DNA of 64,000 nucleotides from NORP23 sp050302475 (lineage in GTDB: Bacteria; Pseudomonadota; Alphaproteobacteria; Rhodobacterales; Rhodobacteraceae): contig JBNLBF010000008.1 of NCBI GenBank assembly GCA_050302475.1, positions 62,001-126,000 on the forward strand. The letters are read 5' to 3'. The position numbers were made by a program, and so were the translations under genes. Below the pieces are notes generated by a model. It was not told the DNA's origin. It saw only the letters and a list, made by a program, of their open reading frames with translations, and did not search any database. This document shows positions 51,171 through 59,824 of the stretch, piece after piece; position 1 is the stretch's first letter, and the number at the start of each line of letters is the position of its first letter.

Positions 51171-51797
51171 ATGTCACTAGCGAAGAAAATCGGGGCTGTT
51201 GCGGTCATCGCACTAGGTCTGGCAACAGCAACAACAGGTTCGGCGCAGACCAGCTACTATTTCGGTGGCGGTCTGGTTTACAGCATGGCGTCATCCACTT
51301 TCTCTGTAACCGCACCCAACGAAGGTGATCTTTATGGCCTTGGTCTGACATATGGCATGAGGGTTGACTCCGGCAGCTACTTCTATGGCGGCGAAGTTGA
51401 TGCGGATATTAATGTTGGCGGCGAACTGAGACTTCTTGGAACTGGACCGGCCTGCAGCGAAGGTTTTGCAAGCAACGCATATTATTGTTCGCAAACAGCG
51501 ACCATGCGCTTGCGCGGGATCTTTGGCACCAATATGGGTGGCTTTGACGTCTTTGGCAGTCTCGGCTACGGAATTATCTACGGTGAAGGTGCGATTGGTC
51601 CCTCTGGAGTCTCTGCGACTGCTGTTTCTGGAGGATTTACGTACGGCATTGGTGCCCAGATGCCGATGGCTGGCGGGACAATGCGTTTCGAGATCATTCA
51701 GGATGAGTTTACGCAGAGCATCAGTCAGGCCTGCTGCGATAGTGCACCGGAATGGTCCGCGACATCGGCAAAAGTCAGTTATCTCTGGACCTTTTGA
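51171..51797 (+). CDS. Small outer-membrane beta-barrel protein, tandem copy 1
   Basis: A 208-residue secreted protein with signal peptide ending TTGSAQ. The start follows AGGAGGGGATC. The mature part begins TSYYFGGGLVYS and alternates glycine/aromatic strands, ending with the aromatic KVSYLWTF expected of an 8-stranded barrel. Two cysteine pairs (around ACSEGFASNAYYC and QACCDS). It is homologous to the next gene along its whole length. Confidence 0.78.
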   Translation: MSLAKKIGAVAVIALGLATATTGSAQTSYYFGGGLVYSMASSTFSVTAPNEGDLYGLGLTYGMRVDSGSYFYGGEVDADINVGGELRLLGTGPACSEGFASNAYYCSQTATMRLRGIFGTNMGGFDVFGSLGYGIIYGEGAIGPSGVSATAVSGGFTYGIGAQMPMAGGTMRFEIIQDEFTQSISQACCDSAPEWSATSAKVSYLWTF

Positions 51798-51818
51798 TCC
51801 TTGTAAATTGATGGAATG

Positions 51819-51849
51819 CCCGCGCGGGAAACTGCGCGGGTTATTTTTT
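51819..51849 (+). terminator. Terminator after barrel copy 1 (copy 2 of 3)
   Basis: CCCGCGC-GGGAAACT-GCGCGGG followed by TTATTTTTT. Loop and 3' arm are the same as in the slipin terminator. Confidence 0.9.
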
Positions 51850-51996
51850 GACGAAAGTGAACCTTGCCACATACAAATGAAATATTGTGGCTTTTCTTCC
51901 ACAAGGATGAAGCAAAATTTCCTAACCTATGGTTGCAGATTGAGTGGTTGCTGAATCTGGAGTAACCATACGTCATCTTTGGATACGGAGAGAGCA

Positions 51997-52620
51997 ATGA
52001 CTTTTTTACGAAAAATCGGCGCGGTTGCGGCCATTGCAATGGGTTTGACGACGGCTACCATAGCGTCGGCGCAGACCAGTTATTATGTCGGTGGTGGACT
52101 TGCCTATACAGATGCAGTGACAACCAGTAATCTTAACCCAGCGTCAACGTCTTCAGGCGATCTTTTCGGCTTGGGCATCACTATCGGTTTGCGTAGCGAT
52201 ACAGGCAGCATGTTCTACGGCGCAGAAATTGATGGCGAGGTTTCCGTCTCCGGCGAAATTCGAAACGATTCCAGCACTAACACTTGCGCTGATGGAGCTG
52301 ACTGGGCTCGGTATTGCGATCAGACAGCGACGGTAAGACTCCGCGGTATTGTCGGAACCGATATCAGCGGTTACGAGGTCTTTGGGTCGTTGGGTTACGG
52401 ACTTATGACTGGCGACGCTGCTGTTGACACATTTGCAACCGACACAGGTGTGTCCGGAGGGGTTACTTACGGTATCGGAATGCAAACCCAGTTTGGTTCG
52501 GGGTTGGTTCGTTTCGAGGTCATACGCGATGAGTTTACGACCACGATCGTCAGTCCCCAAGGCTACAACCCAACGTGGCAGGCGACGACGGTAAAGGCCT
52601 CTTATATCTATCAGTTCTGA
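51997..52620 (+). CDS. Small outer-membrane beta-barrel protein, tandem copy 2
   Basis: A 207-residue paralogue of the preceding gene. The start at ATG 51997 follows GGAGAGAGCA. Signal peptide RKIGAVAAIAMGLTTATIASA and mature start QTSYYVGGGLAYT closely follow copy 1, and the protein ends VKASYIYQF. The upstream leaders share GTCATCTTT before the start, so promoter and gene were duplicated together. Sequence divergence indicates an old duplication or different selection. Confidence 0.78.
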   Translation: MTFLRKIGAVAAIAMGLTTATIASAQTSYYVGGGLAYTDAVTTSNLNPASTSSGDLFGLGITIGLRSDTGSMFYGAEIDGEVSVSGEIRNDSSTNTCADGADWARYCDQTATVRLRGIVGTDISGYEVFGSLGYGLMTGDAAVDTFATDTGVSGGVTYGIGMQTQFGSGLVRFEVIRDEFTTTIVSPQGYNPTWQATTVKASYIYQF

Positions 52621-52644
52621 AATCAAATTTGCTGATTGGGAAAG

Positions 52645-52677
52645 ACCCGTGCGGGAAACTGCGCGGGTTATTTTTTT
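52645..52677 (+). terminator. Terminator after barrel copy 2 (copy 3 of 3)
   Basis: ACCCGTGC-GGGAAACT-GCGCGGGT followed by TATTTTTTT; one base in the 5' arm differs from the slipin copy and is tolerated as a G·U pair. Confidence 0.9.
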
Positions 52678-52692
52678 GGGCGTCTTCTTCAG

Positions 52693-52849
52693 CCCGGAAT
52701 CAAGGCGAAGCCACCGGGCGAGCGCCTGCCCGTCCCGACGGATTGGCGCTTCTGTTAAGTCGCACAACGCTCATAGGTAAGAGTCAGTGGCCACTATAAA
52801 GTGCCCTACATTTACGTTGCGGCGCCACCCCACGGGCAGGCGCTCGCCC
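52693..52849. repeat. Intergenic inverted-repeat element, copy B
   Basis: Second copy of the element at 25886–26045. Here GGGCGAGCGCCTGCCCGT (52716–52733) and ACGGGCAGGCGCTCGCCC (52832–52849) are perfect 18-bp inverted repeats, 134 bp from end to end against 135 in copy A. Inside are GGCGC/GCGCC and the palindrome AGTGGCCACT. It sits between the barrel terminator and the convergent pyrF. No ORF or transposase. Confidence 0.8.
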
Positions 52850-52931
52850 TCATCAGGTCTAGGATTGGTGATCTTTTCCCTTAGTCACAGACGCTTTCGA
52901 ATGGCGCGTTAAATCTCGCGGTCAAACAACC

Positions 52932-53642
52932 TCAAGAATTCCGTCCCATCGGCCCCCGCAACTCCGCCAATATCGCCTGCGCCGCACCGCGACGGTCTTT
53001 GGCGTCACGGATCGGGCGGCCGACGACGACATGGTCGGCGCCGTCCATAATCGAGGCGTAAGGCGTTGCGATACGTTTTTGGTCATTGTCCGCGGCACCA
53101 AGCGGGCGCACGCCGGGGGTGACGATCAGCTTGCCTTCCGCCTCGGGCAAGGCGCGGATGGCGGCGGCTTCGTGCGGGGAGGAGATCACGCCGTCAGCCC
53201 CAGCCAGAAAAGCTTGGCGCGCGCGTTCAACCGCGATCTCGGCCACGGTGCCCTCGCGATATTGCGCCATGTCCAGATCATCGCGCTCCAGCGAGGTCAG
53301 GATCGTGACGGCGAGGATCTTCAGCCCTTTGTCACCGCGCCCTTCGACAGCGGCTCGTACCACATACGGGTCGCCATGAACCGTCAGGAAATCCAGATCG
53401 AACTGCGCTAGGCCGCGCACGGCATGTTCCACCGTTGCGCCAATATCGAACAGTTTCATGTCGAGGAAAACGCGCTTGCCCATCTCCTTCAGCTCGTTGG
53501 CAAGCGCCAGACCACCACCGGTCAGCATGCCAAGGCCGATCTTGTAGAAGGTCACCTGATCGCCCAGCTCTTCCACCATCGCGAGGCCAGCGAGCGCGTC
53601 CGGCACATCCAAAGCAACGATCAAACGGTCGGAGTCTTTCAT
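52932..53642 (-). CDS. pyrF: Orotidine 5'-phosphate decarboxylase
   Basis: Last step of UMP synthesis. The 236-residue enzyme starts at ATG 53642 after GGAGGGTTGCCC; a TTG two codons upstream is less likely. Family motifs are LIVALDVPD, FLDMKLFDIGATVEHAV (catalytic DxKxxD), and VTPGVRPLGAADNDQKR. It is divergent from the TolB-like gene. Confidence 0.96.
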   Translation of the reverse strand: MKDSDRLIVALDVPDALAGLAMVEELGDQVTFYKIGLGMLTGGGLALANELKEMGKRVFLDMKLFDIGATVEHAVRGLAQFDLDFLTVHGDPYVVRAAVEGRGDKGLKILAVTILTSLERDDLDMAQYREGTVAEIAVERARQAFLAGADGVISSPHEAAAIRALPEAEGKLIVTPGVRPLGAADNDQKRIATPYASIMDGADHVVVGRPIRDAKDRRGAAQAILAELRGPMGRNS

Positions 53643-53713
53643 GGGCAACCCTCCTTTTTGGCTACCCTTAGGGCAGGGTGAATGCTACGACAACCCCCAA
53701 CGCAGGAGGGGTT

Positions 53714-54535
53714 ATGACAAGTTCACTGGAAATTTATTCGTTGGAGACCGGGCAGGCGCGGGTGGTGCTGGAAACCGATATGCTGATCGAGGCGCCGAAC
53801 TGGGACCCGTCGGGTGCAAACCTGTTGGTGAATGGCGAGGGGCATTTGTTCCGTGTGGATTTGGCTGCGCCGTCACTGGCAGAGGTGGATACGGGATTTG
53901 CGGATAAATGCAATAACGACCACGGGATATCGCCGGACGGGTCGCGGATCGTGATTTCGCATAACACGGCCGAGGGGTCGGCGATTTATACGCTGCCTGC
54001 CGGTGGTGGTGAACCGGTCCGGATCACGCCGGACACGCCGTCCTACTGGCACGGTTGGTCGCCGGACGGGTCGCGGCTGGCCTATGTTGCGAAACGTGGG
54101 GAGGGGCATTTTGATGTGTATTCCTGTCCGGTTGAGGGTGGTGAAGAAACCCGCCTGACCTTTGGCGAGGGGCACTGCGACGGGCCCGATTACAGCCCAG
54201 ATGGCGAATGGATCTGGTATAATTGCGCGCGGACGGGTCATGCGCAGATTTGGAAAATGCGCTTGGATGGGACGGACCATCAACAGGTGTTCGCAGATGA
54301 ATTTGTGAACTGGTTCCCGCATCCCTCGCCTGACGGGCTGCATGTGCTGTTTCTGGCCTATCCAACGGGGATAGAGGGGCATCCGCGGGATAAGGATGTT
54401 TCGCTAAAGCTGATGGATGCGGACGGTGGGAATATCCGCACGTTGCTGTCGTTCAATGGCGGCCAAGGGACGATGAACGTGCCGAACTGGTCGCCGGACG
54501 GGCGAGAGTTTGCGTATGTACGGTATCCGAAATAA
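53714..54535 (+). CDS. TolB-like beta-propeller protein (PD40 repeats)
   Basis: A 273-residue protein of WD40-like PD40 repeats: NWDPSGANLLVN, ISPDGSRIVISHN, GWSPDGSRLAYV, DYSPDGEWIWYN, PHPSPDGLHVLF and NWSPDGREFAYV, giving six blades. Start is at ATG 53714 after AGGAGGGG. There is no signal peptide, so unlike periplasmic TolB it is cytosolic. It may be a scaffold or sugar-binding propeller. Confidence 0.85.
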   Translation: MTSSLEIYSLETGQARVVLETDMLIEAPNWDPSGANLLVNGEGHLFRVDLAAPSLAEVDTGFADKCNNDHGISPDGSRIVISHNTAEGSAIYTLPAGGGEPVRITPDTPSYWHGWSPDGSRLAYVAKRGEGHFDVYSCPVEGGEETRLTFGEGHCDGPDYSPDGEWIWYNCARTGHAQIWKMRLDGTDHQQVFADEFVNWFPHPSPDGLHVLFLAYPTGIEGHPRDKDVSLKLMDADGGNIRTLLSFNGGQGTMNVPNWSPDGREFAYVRYPK

Positions 54536-54666
54536 CAACGACAGCGCCTGACCCTGGGTGGGCGTGAAGCGCCCTCCCGTGAAGTAGCGGTTTGCGGAGC
54601 AAATCCGCCTTGGATCGGGTGCGGGTTTCTAGCGAAACCTAAACTTACAAATTTTTGTTGTGAAAT

Positions 54667-54695
54667 CTTGCAACCCCCTGATCAAATTCCTACCT
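54667..54695 (+). promoter_or_regulatory. RpoH (sigma-32)-type promoter for clpB
   Basis: CTTG (54667–54670), 18-base spacer, CCTACCT (54689–54695). This matches the alphaproteobacterial heat-shock pattern CTTG-N17/18-CYTATNT at all but one specified base. It lies about 100 bases before the clpB start. Confidence 0.65.
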
Positions 54696-54797
54696 CAGTC
54701 TCAACGGGTTGCGCCTGTTCAGGGCAGCTCACCAAACTAAGGCCATAGAGGCGGGCCTGTAAGGCCGCCGCGAATGGACGCTTGAAAGGAGACAGAT

Positions 54798-57398
54798 ATG
54801 AACTTCGAGAAGTTCACCGATCGCGCACGCGGGTTTGTGCAAGCCGCCCAGACCATCGCCATGCGCGAAAATCACCAACGTTTTGTACCCGAGCATCTGC
54901 TGAAAGCGCTGCTCGATGACGATCAGGGGCTGGCGTCAAACATCATCACCCGCGCGGGTGGGGATGCGAAGGCTGCGCAGGTGGCCACTGAGACCGCGAT
55001 CAATAAGATCCTGAAGGTCGAGGGCGACGGCCAGCTTTACATGGACACCCAGACCGCCAAGGTTTTTGACGAGGCTGAAAAGCTGGCAAAGAAAGCCAGC
55101 GACAGTTATGTCACGGTTGAACGCCTGCTGACGGCGCTCGCGATCACCAAATCCGAGGCAGAGAAAATCCTGAAGGCCGCCGGAGTCACCGCGCAAACTC
55201 TGAACGAAGCGATCAATGATCTGCGTCAGGGCCGCACGGCTGACACGGCGTCTGCCGAAGAAGGCTACGACGCGCTGAAGAAATATGCGCGCGACCTGAC
55301 CGAAGCCGCGCGTGAAGGCAAGATCGACCCGATCATCGGGCGCGACGACGAAATCCGTCGCACGATGCAGGTGCTGACGCGCCGGACGAAAAACAACCCG
55401 GTTCTGATCGGCGACCCCGGCGTCGGGAAAACCGCGATTGCCGAAGGGCTGGCCCTGCGGATCGTCAATGGCGATGTGCCGGATTCGATTGCGGGTAAGA
55501 AATTGATGGCGCTCGATATGGGGGCGCTGATTGCCGGAGCGAAATATCGTGGGGAGTTCGAGGAACGGCTGAAAGCTGTCCTGAACGAAGTTACCGCCGC
55601 CAATGGTGAGATCATCCTGTTCATCGACGAGATGCACACGCTGGTTGGCGCTGGGAAATCGGACGGCGCGATGGATGCATCGAACCTGCTGAAACCTGCG
55701 TTGGCGCGTGGGGAATTGCACTGTGTCGGCGCGACCACGCTGGATGAATACCGCAAATATGTCGAAAAAGACGCGGCTCTGGCCCGGCGTTTCCAGCCGG
55801 TTATGATCAATGAACCGACGGTAGAGGATACGATTTCGATCCTGCGTGGGATCAAGGAGAAGTACGAACTTCACCATGGTATCCGCATTTCGGACAGCGC
55901 ACTGGTTGCTGCCGCGACCCTGTCGGATCGCTACATCACCGACCGATTCCTACCGGACAAAGCCATCGACTTGATGGATGAGGCCGCCAGCCGTCTGCGG
56001 ATGGAGGTGGATTCCAAGCCGGAAGAGTTGGACGCGCTGGATCGCCAGATCCTGCAATTGCAGATCGAAGGCGAGGCGTTGAAGAAGGAAACCGACAAGG
56101 CCTCGATGGATCGACTGGAGAAGCTGGAAAAAGAGCTGGCCAAGCTGCAGGAGCAGTCTGATCAGATGACCGCCCGCTGGCAGGCGGAACGCGACAAGCT
56201 GGCCGGGGCGCGTGACATCAAAGAACAACTTGATCATGCCCGCGCGGAACTGGATCAGGCGAAGCGCGAAGGCAATCTGGCCAAGGCCGGAGAGCTGTCT
56301 TATGGCGTCATCCCCGATCTGGAAAAACGTCTGGCGGAGGCCGAGGAAGCCGAAGAACAGAGTGACGATCTGATGGTCGAGGAAGCTGTGACGCCCCAAC
56401 AAGTGGCGGCTGTGGTTGAGCGCTGGACCGGCATTCCGATGGACAAAATGCTGGAAGGCGAGCGCGAGAAGCTGCTGAAAATGGAAGAAGAGCTTGGCAA
56501 ACGCGTGATCGGTCAGAAACAGGCCGTTGCCGCCGTGTCGAACGCTGTTCGCCGGGCGCGCGCCGGGTTGAACGACCCGCATCGCCCGCTTGGTAGCTTC
56601 CTGTTTCTTGGGCCAACCGGCGTCGGGAAAACCGAGCTAACCAAAGCACTGGCCGAATATCTGTTTGATGATGACACCGCCATGACCCGTGTGGACATGT
56701 CGGAATTCATGGAAAAACACGCCGTCGCGCGTCTGATCGGCGCCCCTCCGGGTTATGTCGGGTATGACGAAGGTGGTGTGCTGACTGAGGCCGTGCGGCG
56801 CAAGCCATATCAGGTGATCCTGTTTGACGAGGTCGAAAAGGCGCATTCCGATGTCTTCAACGTGCTGTTGCAGGTGCTGGATGATGGTCGTCTGACGGAT
56901 GGTCAGGGGCACGTCGTGGATTTCAAGAACACGCTGATTATCCTGACCTCCAACCTCGGCTCACAAGCGCTGAGCATGCTGGACGATGGCGGCGACGCTG
57001 AGAAAGCCAAAGCGCAGGTGATGGAAGCGGTGCGGGCACATTTCCGACCCGAATTCCTGAACCGTCTGGACGAGATCGTGACCTTTGATCGCCTGTCGCG
57101 CAGCGATATGGATGCAATTGTCGATATCCAACTGGGGATCCTCGAAAAACGTCTGGCAGGTCGCAAGATCGAACTGGCGCTGGACGATGCTGCCAAAAAA
57201 TGGCTCGCCGATCAGGGGTATGATCCGGTTTACGGTGCCCGCCCGCTGAAACGTGTGATCCAGAATGCTTTGCAGAACCCGCTGGCAGAAATGCTGTTGA
57301 GTGGGGAGGTTCTGGATGGATCGGTCGTGCCGGTCTCGGCCGACAGCGAAGGGCTGGTGATCGGTCAGGCGGCGGTGAAGCCCGAGGTTGTTCACTAA
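54798..57398 (+). CDS. clpB: ATP-dependent disaggregase ClpB
   Basis: Resolubilises protein aggregates with DnaK. The 866-residue protein has a Clp N-domain (residues 1–145), AAA1 Walker A GDPGVGKTAIAEGL near residue 204, a middle coiled coil around 410–520 (QLQIEGEALKKETDKASMD), and AAA2 Walker A GPTGVGKTEL near 604. Binding site GAAAGGAGACAG. The upstream sigma-32 promoter supports heat-shock control. Confidence 0.97.
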   Translation: MNFEKFTDRARGFVQAAQTIAMRENHQRFVPEHLLKALLDDDQGLASNIITRAGGDAKAAQVATETAINKILKVEGDGQLYMDTQTAKVFDEAEKLAKKASDSYVTVERLLTALAITKSEAEKILKAAGVTAQTLNEAINDLRQGRTADTASAEEGYDALKKYARDLTEAAREGKIDPIIGRDDEIRRTMQVLTRRTKNNPVLIGDPGVGKTAIAEGLALRIVNGDVPDSIAGKKLMALDMGALIAGAKYRGEFEERLKAVLNEVTAANGEIILFIDEMHTLVGAGKSDGAMDASNLLKPALARGELHCVGATTLDEYRKYVEKDAALARRFQPVMINEPTVEDTISILRGIKEKYELHHGIRISDSALVAAATLSDRYITDRFLPDKAIDLMDEAASRLRMEVDSKPEELDALDRQILQLQIEGEALKKETDKASMDRLEKLEKELAKLQEQSDQMTARWQAERDKLAGARDIKEQLDHARAELDQAKREGNLAKAGELSYGVIPDLEKRLAEAEEAEEQSDDLMVEEAVTPQQVAAVVERWTGIPMDKMLEGEREKLLKMEEELGKRVIGQKQAVAAVSNAVRRARAGLNDPHRPLGSFLFLGPTGVGKTELTKALAEYLFDDDTAMTRVDMSEFMEKHAVARLIGAPPGYVGYDEGGVLTEAVRRKPYQVILFDEVEKAHSDVFNVLLQVLDDGRLTDGQGHVVDFKNTLIILTSNLGSQALSMLDDGGDAEKAKAQVMEAVRAHFRPEFLNRLDEIVTFDRLSRSDMDAIVDIQLGILEKRLAGRKIELALDDAAKKWLADQGYDPVYGARPLKRVIQNALQNPLAEMLLSGEVLDGSVVPVSADSEGLVIGQAAVKPEVVH

Positions 57399-57420
57399 AA
57401 CCAGCGTATAAGCTTTGCAG

Positions 57421-57451
57421 CGCCGGCGGTCGAAAGATTGCCGGCGTTTTG
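57421..57451 (+). terminator. Terminator after clpB
   Basis: CGCCGGC and GCCGGCG form a 7-bp stem around a 12-base loop, followed by TTTT. Confidence 0.7.
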
Positions 57452-57551
57452 TTATGCCGGGCAAGTACGGCATGACCCATTCCCTGTTGACATTTGCGCC
57501 CCCAAACGGTCTATCACCACGGTTATTCAAATCCCGTAAGGAACGCCCGAA

Positions 57552-59327
57552 ATGCACGCCTATCGCACCCACAAATGTCACGAACTCAACGCCTCGAACG
57601 TTGGGGATGATGTCCGCCTGTCCGGCTGGGTGCATCGTGTGCGTGATCATGGCGGCGTGCTGTTCATCGACCTGCGCGACCATTACGGGGTAACGCAGGT
57701 GCTGGCGGACGAGGATTCCCCCGCCTTTGCGGAACTGGAAAAGGTGCGTTCCGAATGGTGTATCCGCATCGACGGCACCGTTAAAGCTCGCGATCCGGAG
57801 CTGGTGAACCCCAACCTGCCAACCGGAGAGGTCGAGATTTTTATCCGTGATCTGGAAGTGCTGGGCAAAGCCGACGAACTGCCTCTGCCCGTCTTTGGTG
57901 AACCGGAATATCCCGAAGAAACCCGCCTGAAATACCGTTTCCTCGACCTGCGCCGCGAAACATTGCACAACAACATGGTGCTGCGCTCGCAAGTGGTTGC
58001 GTCCATGCGCAAACGGATGTGGGATCAGGGGTTCAACGAATTCCAAACGCCGATCCTCACAGCCTCCAGCCCCGAAGGTGCGCGCGACTTTTTGGTTCCG
58101 TCCCGTCTGCATCCGGGCAAGTTTTACGCCCTACCCCAGGCCCCGCAACAGTTCAAACAGCTGATCATGGTCTCGGGCTTTGATAAGTACTTCCAGATCG
58201 CGCCGTGTTTCCGCGACGAAGACCCGCGCGCCGACCGTTCGCCGACCGATTTTTACCAGCTGGATATGGAGATGTCCTTCGTGAACCAGCAGGACGTGTT
58301 CGACACGATTGAACCGGTTGTTCAGGGCATTTTCGGAGAGTTCGGCGGTGGGCGTCCGGTGACCAAAGACGTACCTCAGATTTCCTACAAGGATGCAGCG
58401 CTGTGGTACGGGTCCGACAAACCGGACCTGCGTAACCCGATCAAGATGCAGGTTGTGAGTGAGCATTTCGCTGGTTCCGGTTTCGCGATTTTCGCGAACC
58501 TGCTGGAGCAGGAAGGCACTGAAATCCGCGCGATCCCGGCGCCGACAGGCGGCAGCCGCAAATTCTGCGACCGGATGAATGCTTTCGCACAGAAAGAAGG
58601 GCTGCCTGGCATGGGTTATATCTTCTGGCGCGATCAGGGTGAAGGCATGGAAGCCGCCGGACCGTTGGCCAAAAACATCGGGCCAGAGCGGACCGAAGCG
58701 ATCCGCCAGCAATTGGGTCTGGAGGTCGGTGATGCCGCATTCTTCCTTGGCGGCAAACCGAAAGCGTTCGAAGCCGTCGCAGGCCGTGCCCGCAACGTGA
58801 TTGGCGAGGAACTGGGTCTGACCGACATGGAACGGTTCGAACTCGCCTGGATCGTCGATTTCCCGATTTACGAAAAAGACGAAGAAACCGGCGAGATTGA
58901 TTTCGAACATAACCCGTTCTCGATGCCGCAAGGTGGGCTGGAGGCGCTGGAGGGTGACCCGTTAGAGGTCCTCGGCTACCAATACGACCTGTCCTGCAAC
59001 GGGTACGAGTTGATTTCCGGCGCAATCCGGAACCACAAGCTGGACATCATGTACAAAGCTTTTGAAATTGCCGGTTATGGCAAAGACGAAGTCGAAAAAC
59101 GCTTCGGCGGGATGGTGAAGGCGTTCCAATACGGCGCCCCGCCGCATGGTGGCTGTGCGGCCGGTATCGACCGGATCGTGATGCTGCTGGCGGGTGAGGA
59201 AAACATTCGCGAGGTCATCATGTTCCCGATGAACCAACGCGCCGAAGACCTGATGATGGAAGCGCCAAGCGAGCCGACGAACGAACAGTTGCGGGAATTG
59301 CATTTGCGGACGATCCAACCTGAATGA
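57552..59327 (+). CDS. aspS: Aspartyl-tRNA synthetase
   Basis: Class II synthetase of 591 residues. It has an N-terminal OB-fold (residues 1–105), class II motif 2 in FRDEDPRADRSPTDFYQLD, an inserted GAD domain and motif 3 AAGIDRIVMLLAG. The alphaproteobacterial form may be non-discriminating and charge tRNA-Asn as well, depending on whether a GatCAB system is used. It overlaps the DUF1993 gene by ATGA. Confidence 0.97.
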   Translation: MHAYRTHKCHELNASNVGDDVRLSGWVHRVRDHGGVLFIDLRDHYGVTQVLADEDSPAFAELEKVRSEWCIRIDGTVKARDPELVNPNLPTGEVEIFIRDLEVLGKADELPLPVFGEPEYPEETRLKYRFLDLRRETLHNNMVLRSQVVASMRKRMWDQGFNEFQTPILTASSPEGARDFLVPSRLHPGKFYALPQAPQQFKQLIMVSGFDKYFQIAPCFRDEDPRADRSPTDFYQLDMEMSFVNQQDVFDTIEPVVQGIFGEFGGGRPVTKDVPQISYKDAALWYGSDKPDLRNPIKMQVVSEHFAGSGFAIFANLLEQEGTEIRAIPAPTGGSRKFCDRMNAFAQKEGLPGMGYIFWRDQGEGMEAAGPLAKNIGPERTEAIRQQLGLEVGDAAFFLGGKPKAFEAVAGRARNVIGEELGLTDMERFELAWIVDFPIYEKDEETGEIDFEHNPFSMPQGGLEALEGDPLEVLGYQYDLSCNGYELISGAIRNHKLDIMYKAFEIAGYGKDEVEKRFGGMVKAFQYGAPPHGGCAAGIDRIVMLLAGEENIREVIMFPMNQRAEDLMMEAPSEPTNEQLRELHLRTIQPE

Positions 59328-59824
59328 CCGACCTTTACGCCATCTCCGTCCCTGTCCTGCGCCACTATGTGACGCAAATCGGCGCGGTACTGGATGTGGC
59401 CGAAGGACAGCCCGATGCGATGACCTATCAAGTTGCTGACGGTGTTTTTCCGGCTGGGCGACAGTTGTCCGTCGCGATGGGATTTGCGCTCAGAGCGACC
59501 TATCCGGTGTGTGGAAAGGACCTGCCACCCATTCAGTGGGGCGCGACGAAGGTTGACGAGGTTCGCACGTTCCAGCAGCAAACCTTGGCGAACCTCGACG
59601 CGCTGACACCTGCGGATTTTGAAAATCCGCCCGCGACAATCGATCATAAGGCGGGGTTTGCGGAACTCTCACAGGACCCGTTTACCTACGTCACGCAATT
59701 CGCGATGCCGAATTTCTTTTTCCATATGGTGGCCGGATATACCGCGCTACGCGCCAAAGGTCTGCCGCTCAGCAAATCGCATTTCGATGGGCTGCACGAA
59801 TACCCTGAAGAGTTTTCGTTCTAA
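59324..59824 (+). CDS. DUF1993 family protein
   Basis: A 166-residue protein of the DinB-like DUF1993 fold, starting LYAISVPVLRHYVTQIGAVLD and ending FFFHMVAGYTALRAKGLPLSK. A short helical bundle with His/Asp residues may bind metal. Role unknown. It is coupled to aspS and overlaps the convergent TRAP gene by four bases. Confidence 0.85.
   Translation: MTDLYAISVPVLRHYVTQIGAVLDVAEGQPDAMTYQVADGVFPAGRQLSVAMGFALRATYPVCGKDLPPIQWGATKVDEVRTFQQQTLANLDALTPADFENPPATIDHKAGFAELSQDPFTYVTQFAMPNFFFHMVAGYTALRAKGLPLSKSHFDGLHEYPEEFSF

Noticed and set aside
54541..54600. Third copy of the intergenic repeat near 54.5 kb
   Set aside because: GCGCCTGACCCTGGG and GAAGCGCCC are similar in flavour but do not share the block order or arms of copies A and B.
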